A DNA stretch of 9,623 nucleotides from contig CAZSZJ010000038.1 in assembly GCA_964610985.1 (NCBI GenBank), forward strand, positions 1 to 9,623, written 5' to 3'. Each line of letters starts with the position of its first letter. Position 1 is the first letter of the stretch. Shown here in pieces: positions 5,948 to 9,623 of the stretch. Under the pieces are notes generated by a model. The model made no database searches. It was not told the origin of the DNA and was given only the letters and a program-made list of their open reading frames with translations. Both the position numbers and the translations under genes were made by a program. This stretch comes from JARIHD01 sp964610985. GTDB lineage: Bacteria > Patescibacteriota > Saccharimonadia > Saccharimonadales > UBA4665.

Positions 5948-7126
5948 TTACTGGGCACAGCCGCCACTCCCGACTGCCCTGCCCTGTGATTTTGCCTGGT
6001 CTAGTTCGCTGGCCACGGCGTCCATGGTCAGCGCGTAACCGACGTCGTCATAGGTGGTTGATTCGGCAAAAATAAGGCCGATGACATCGCCGTTTTTGTC
6101 GATCAGCGGACCCCCGGAGTTGCCTGGTTCGACGGTGCCTTTTATGGAGTAGACTTCTCGTGCCGTTTGGCCTTGGTTATAAATGTTGCGCCCGATGGCT
6201 TTAAAGGCGTCGACCGTGACGGCCGGTCCGACGGTAAATTCGCCACCGCCTGGGTAGCCCAAGATGGCTGCAGGCGTGCCCTTTTCGACCAGGCCGCCAC
6301 GCACGATGAGCGGTGGTCCGGCTAGCTTGTCGACGCGAAGTACAGCAACGTCCAGATCGGGGTTGAACCCAATGATCTCGGCGCGGTGACGGCCAGAGCT
6401 GTCTATGATAAATGGTCGCTCTACCCCTGCTATAACGTGCGCATTGGTGATGACAACGCCGTTATCCGCCACAAACCCTGAGCCATTGCTAATGCCACCG
6501 CAGCCCTGTCCTTCGATTCGTACTACCGAAGCACGTACTTTTTGCACGGCTGGATCGAGTTCACCAATGGATGGCAGCGGCCGCGAGGTGTCGATGGCAG
6601 GTTCCAGGCCAGTAAAGACATTTGGAAAACTATTGGGGTCAATAAGGTGGCCGAGGCGGCTGATGATTTCGGGCGCGGGCGGCAAGTTTTTGTTGAGCGT
6701 AGCAATGACAGTCGAACTTCCCAGCTGCCGTTCTAGGTCTGGTGACGGCACATTGCTAAAGATGGTCGCACCCAGCCATACCGCAAGCAGGAGCGTCACG
6801 CCGGAAACGAGCGCGCCAATACCATGGTCGAGCTTTTTAATTGCCCCAACTTGGACGCGTTCAATATGCCGCTTGAGATATGCACCCCCTAGTTCGCCGA
6901 GGGCCGAGAATAATGTGATGGCCCCGATGATGACACCCAAAGCAAGCACGGCTTTTGATGGCGGCGTGTGTACAAGGTGAATCATTTTACCTTGAATAAA
7001 TACGCCTACGAAGAGTCCCGCCAAGACGCCAGCCGTCGAACAGACCTGGCGTGCTACACCCAGCTCGACGCCACGCACCAGCGCCGAAATGAAAAACAAA
7101 ATGATGACGAGGTCCACAAAGTTCAT
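5948..7126 (-). CDS. marP: MarP-like membrane serine protease (CvpA + trypsin-like)
   Basis: This is a membrane-anchored, extracytoplasmic serine protease. The 392-aa protein begins with a CvpA-type domain of four helices (about residues 4-125) and a linker, then a chymotrypsin-fold domain (about 195-385). The catalytic triad is H230 in TNAHV, D259 in NPDLDVAVLRV and S337 in EPGNSGGPL. Length and layout match M. tuberculosis MarP (Rv3671c), which resists acid and oxidative stress and processes the cell-wall hydrolase RipA. From memory its triad is His235/Asp264/Ser343, with a Cys214-Cys395 disulfide; C209 and C390 here sit at equivalent places. The only other cysteine, C29, is in a helix. The start overlaps the upstream stop by four bases (ATGA), so translation is coupled. 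The substrate in this organism is unknown. Confidence 0.92.
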   Translation of the reverse strand: MNFVDLVIILFFISALVRGVELGVARQVCSTAGVLAGLFVGVFIQGKMIHLVHTPPSKAVLALGVIIGAITLFSALGELGGAYLKRHIERVQVGAIKKLDHGIGALVSGVTLLLAVWLGATIFSNVPSPDLERQLGSSTVIATLNKNLPPAPEIISRLGHLIDPNSFPNVFTGLEPAIDTSRPLPSIGELDPAVQKVRASVVRIEGQGCGGISNGSGFVADNGVVITNAHVIAGVERPFIIDSSGRHRAEIIGFNPDLDVAVLRVDKLAGPPLIVRGGLVEKGTPAAILGYPGGGEFTVGPAVTVDAFKAIGRNIYNQGQTAREVYSIKGTVEPGNSGGPLIDKNGDVIGLIFAESTTYDDVGYALTMDAVASELDQAKSQGRAVGSGGCAQ

Positions 7127-8049
7127 GGAGTTTGTTCGGTCTTTCCTGTCTTCTGAGCCGCGTCAGTTTCCGGGATTTGACCTATGCGCAGTTTATCTTT
7201 GGCGTGCAGCGTGAGCACTAGTATAAACAATAACCCCAGGAATAGCAGAAAAACGGCGCGGTCAATAACGTTCGCGGCCACCACGACAGCGTCGCTTACA
7301 TGATGCAATTGCTGGCTAAACAGCAAAAACGCTTCGCGGATACCGATCGCACCCGGCGTGAGTGCGACAAACAGCGTAAGGTTAGCCGCCCCGGTGTACG
7401 TCAGCGCCTGCGCGAGCGAAATGCTGGCGTCCAAACTGCGCAGTTCGGCGTAAAAGATAGCAGTTTGAGCTGCGGCCTGCAATATGGTCGCGCCAAATAA
7501 CCACCATAGATATTTGGGCTTAATGCTGGCGATGCCACTGGTTCTGGAGCGTTTTATATAAAGGCGCAGAATGAACAGGCTTCCACCGCCCGCCGCCATT
7601 ACCAGTAGTGCGGTTTGCCACCAAGGCCGACTGCCCACGCATAGCAAAAACGCACTGATAACCGCGTAAAACGCGTAATAAATAAGCGATGCAAAGATGT
7701 ATTTTTTGAATGGAAAATTGTGCCGTTTTTTGAGATACAGACCGCGAAAAGCCGGCCCGCTCTGCCCTGGACCAAAAAAGTTAATGAGCGTGGAATAGGC
7801 ATTGAGCAGCACGTTTTCCTGGCGCGGCATGGTTTTGCCGTAGAGCCGCAGACTATAGCGCAGGGTCAAAATGATAGCCGCAAACCAAATGGCGTATACC
7901 GCGAGCAGCCCAACGACTAGCATGGGATTCACTTCCTGTAGCGCATCAAATAATTCGGAATGTCCGGCGGCGTAGTGCACGAATGCGGCAATGGTCGCAG
8001 CTAGGATCAAAAAGACCAGGATTACTTTGGCGCGCTTTCTGAGGTTCAT
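7123..8049 (-). CDS. LPG-synthase-TM / flippase-like integral membrane protein
   Basis: This 308-aa protein belongs to the family of the MprF membrane domain and AglD-like proteins (UPF0104, lysylphosphatidylglycerol synthase TM region). It has about eight hydrophobic helices, a conserved NFFGPGQSGPAFRG loop at 90-103 and the family signature NLTLFVALTPGAIGIREAFL at 223-242 (glycines, proline and the RE pair near a membrane surface). It lacks the aminoacyl-transferase domain of MprF. Members of this family are linked to movement of phospholipids or lipid-linked sugars across the membrane, so a flippase or carrier role is likely but the substrate is unknown. It is the first gene of the minus-strand run and its TGA stop overlaps the marP start. 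An extended -10 sits seven bases before its ATG, so the message appears leaderless. Confidence 0.88.
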   Translation of the reverse strand: MNLRKRAKVILVFLILAATIAAFVHYAAGHSELFDALQEVNPMLVVGLLAVYAIWFAAIILTLRYSLRLYGKTMPRQENVLLNAYSTLINFFGPGQSGPAFRGLYLKKRHNFPFKKYIFASLIYYAFYAVISAFLLCVGSRPWWQTALLVMAAGGGSLFILRLYIKRSRTSGIASIKPKYLWWLFGATILQAAAQTAIFYAELRSLDASISLAQALTYTGAANLTLFVALTPGAIGIREAFLLFSQQLHHVSDAVVVAANVIDRAVFLLFLGLLFILVLTLHAKDKLRIGQIPETDAAQKTGKTEQTP

Positions 8050-8056
8050 TACTTTT

Positions 8057-8065
8057 ATTATAACA
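8057..8065 (-). promoter_or_regulatory. Extended -10 promoter of the minus-strand operon
   Basis: Minus-strand TGT-TATAAT is a perfect extended -10. Seven bases separate it from the ATG at 8049, so the transcription start falls on or one base before the start codon. The -35 position is not recognisable and is GC-rich. It is the presumed promoter for the flippase-like, MarP and VKOR genes. Confidence 0.65.
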
Positions 8066-8118
8066 GGGTTCGGCGGCGGCTTTGCGTATGTCCCAGCTAC
8101 CCTTCAGCCAGACTTATG

Positions 8119-8124
8119 TATAAT
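8119..8124 (+). promoter_or_regulatory. -10 box of the GT-C-like gene
   Basis: TATAAT preceded by ATG lies 13 bases before the ATG at 8138, predicting a start near 8131 and a leader of about seven bases. The 8050-8137 gap therefore holds two divergent promoters. An in-frame ATG at 8123 overlaps this box and would be excluded from the transcript. No good -35 is seen. Confidence 0.5.
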
Positions 8125-8137
8125 GAAGAAAACTGTT

Positions 8138-9623
8138 ATGAACAAATTTCTTCAGCGGCTTTCGGTATTTTTTGGGTCACGACTGTTTTTCTACATTATC
8201 CTAGGAGTGTTTGTATTGCAGGCGCTGTGGTTTGTGTTTTCGGCTGCCTATCCCATGGCATTTGACGAAGATTTCCATCTGGGGGTGATCCGGTTATATG
8301 CCGAACAGTGGTCGCCATTTATGGCTAACCAGCCCGCTGGAGCTGATGCCTTTGGAGCGGTTGTGCGCGACCCGTCCTACCTGTTTCATTACCTGATGAG
8401 TTTTCCGTATCGGTTGGTTATGCAGTTTACGCATAGCGAGGCGGTGGTGGTTGTGGTGCTGCGACTTTTGAATGTGGCGCTGTTTGCCTGGGGGCTGGTA
8501 TTGTTTCGGCGGGTTATGCTGCGGGCTCGGGCGTCTTTGCTATCTACGAACGTTTCGCTGGCGATTTTTACTTTGATTCCGATTGTGCCGCAATTGGCAG
8601 CGCATATCAACTATGACAATGCGATCATGGTGTTGTTGCCGCTAATGTGCTTGACGGTTTTTTCTCTGGTTGATGGGTTTCGGAAGCAGCAAGTGGATGC
8701 CATGGCTTTACTCGGTTTTATTGCGGTGAGCCTAACGATGAGCGTGGTCAAATATGCGGCGCTGCCGTTTGTGATTGCTGCCGTTTTGTTTTTGGCTGTT
8801 ATGCTGGTGTGGCATTTTCGTGGCGAGTTCAAGCAGTTTTTTCCGGCAATGCGGAGGAGTTTTGATGCGGTGCGGCGACCGGTCAAGATTGCTCTTTTGG
8901 CGACCTGCGTAGCGTGCGGCGTGCTGTTTGCACAGCGCTACATTGTAAATATGATTGTCTATCATGCGCCCGTTCCCGACTGCGGGCAGGTGCTGACGGT
9001 CGATCAATGTTCGGCTTACGGGCCATGGGGCCGCGATTATTGGTACGAACGAACCAAGGCCAGCGATTTCCGGGCAGATCCGCTAGAATATGCACGCTGG
9101 TGGGTGCAAGGTATGTGGTACCGGTCGTTCTTCGCGGTGAGCGGACCAGCGATTGACTACACTAATTGGCAGCCATTGCCGTTGCCGAGCCGAACGGCGA
9201 TCGTACTGTTGGCGTTTGGATTTGTTGCTGTCTTGACGCAGTTTCGGCGCGTGTTTCGGGGCCAAGCTTTTTTGGTCTTTTTTGCCGGAATTATTGTGTT
9301 GTACATCGGCATTTTGTGGTTTGATCAGTTTGGTATGTATCGGCAAACGGCGCAGCCGGTGGCCATAAATGGGCGGTATTTGTTGCCGGTGCTGCCGCTT
9401 TTGGCGGTGATTTTGGGGCGTGGGATTGGGTTGCTGTTTGCCAGGCTTCCCTGGCGGCATGCTACAACGGTGTTTGCCGCCTTGGTTTTGCTGCTCTTTT
9501 TGCACGGCGGCGGCGTCCAGACGTTTATTCTGCGCAGCGATGAGACGTGGTATTGGCCAAGTCCTGCTATAGGCGAACTCAATCAGGGGGCACGAAATTT
9601 TCTTGCGCCTATTACTATTGAAG
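8138..9623 (+). CDS. GT-C / DUF2142-like membrane glycosyltransferase, partial
   Basis: The frame is open from the ATG at 8138 to the right edge (495 complete codons), so the C-terminus is missing. The product is a polytopic membrane protein with about ten or more helices. After TM1, an acidic motif FDEDFH (42-47, with D43, E44, D45, H47) lies in the first extracytoplasmic loop, where GT-C glycosyltransferases carry their catalytic acid. HINYDN at 157-161 and the NGRYLLPVLPLLAVILG segment at 411-427 resemble DUF2142/PMT-like proteins. Such enzymes transfer sugars from lipid-phosphate carriers to proteins or glycans outside the cell; the donor cannot be told. A loop at about 275-345 holds two cysteines, C282 and C291. 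Arginine codon choice differs from the ABC genes (CGG 17 of 33). The long antisense open frames here come from this composition. An alternative is an uncharacterised membrane protein with no transferase activity. Confidence 0.85.
   Translation, partial: MNKFLQRLSVFFGSRLFFYIILGVFVLQALWFVFSAAYPMAFDEDFHLGVIRLYAEQWSPFMANQPAGADAFGAVVRDPSYLFHYLMSFPYRLVMQFTHSEAVVVVVLRLLNVALFAWGLVLFRRVMLRARASLLSTNVSLAIFTLIPIVPQLAAHINYDNAIMVLLPLMCLTVFSLVDGFRKQQVDAMALLGFIAVSLTMSVVKYAALPFVIAAVLFLAVMLVWHFRGEFKQFFPAMRRSFDAVRRPVKIALLATCVACGVLFAQRYIVNMIVYHAPVPDCGQVLTVDQCSAYGPWGRDYWYERTKASDFRADPLEYARWWVQGMWYRSFFAVSGPAIDYTNWQPLPLPSRTAIVLLAFGFVAVLTQFRRVFRGQAFLVFFAGIIVLYIGILWFDQFGMYRQTAQPVAINGRYLLPVLPLLAVILGRGIGLLFARLPWRHATTVFAALVLLLFLHGGGVQTFILRSDETWYWPSPAIGELNQGARNFLAPITIE

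Noticed and set aside
5914..5967. GTG start giving VKOR 18 more residues
   Set aside because: It would overlap the marP 3' end by 20 bases, and the extra residues precede the family's usual N-terminal helix. It remains possible.
7123..7126. Possible UGA recoding as in some candidate-phyla bacteria
   Set aside because: TGA ends the flippase-like gene at a normal length and forms a typical ATGA overlap, so the standard bacterial code applies.
8389..9582. Several long open frames on the minus strand
   Set aside because: They are antisense to the open GT-C-like gene, overlap each other, have low-complexity Lys/Gln/Arg/Thr composition and no start signals; they result from the G/T-rich wobble of the plus-strand gene.

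Overview
The window looks like chromosomal DNA from a small-genome, host-associated or candidate-phyla bacterium; Candidatus Saccharibacteria (TM7) is my best guess (inference, moderate to low confidence). Reasons: genes are densely packed and use the ordinary genetic code, with TGA as a real stop in the 4-base overlap at 7123-7126, which argues against UGA-recoding relatives. A VKOR-type disulfide enzyme and an actinobacterial-type MarP protease are present, and there is no sign of an outer-membrane pathway. No phage, transposon or CRISPR sequence is visible.

Layout. (1) 107-1351, plus strand: UMP kinase pyrH followed by an unrecognised 174-aa protein with its own Shine-Dalgarno. (2) 1341-1475: a perfect 18-bp inverted repeat that ends both the pyrH unit and the opposing tRNA-Ser(GGA) gene, and includes the tRNA's encoded CCA end. 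(3) 1582-3710, plus strand: a MacB-type ABC pair, ATPase then FtsX-domain permease, overlapping by one base. (4) 3711-3844: a convergent gap holding a strong -10 box and a possible 28-aa leaderless ORF. (5) 8049-3845, minus strand: a run of four membrane-associated genes, namely a flippase-like LPG-synthase-TM protein, a MarP-like CvpA/trypsin protease, a VKOR and an NRAMP-family metal transporter. (6) 8138 to the right edge, plus strand: a large GT-C/DUF2142-like membrane protein, cut by the window end and divergent from the minus-strand run.

How the genes fit together. Apart from pyrH, its follower and the tRNA, nearly everything is envelope biology: export, lipid-carrier or lipid movement, periplasm-side proteolysis, disulfide formation, metal import and probable glycan transfer. 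The most attractive link is MarP next to VKOR. The protease has only two cysteines outside its membrane part, placed as in the M. tuberculosis enzyme whose protease domain is locked by a disulfide, and the gene directly downstream encodes an enzyme able to make such bonds.

The second theme is gene starts. Most first genes have a -10 box 7-10 bases before the start codon and no Shine-Dalgarno, so their mRNAs would be leaderless or nearly so. The internal genes 827-1351 and 2475-3710 carry clear Shine-Dalgarno sequences.
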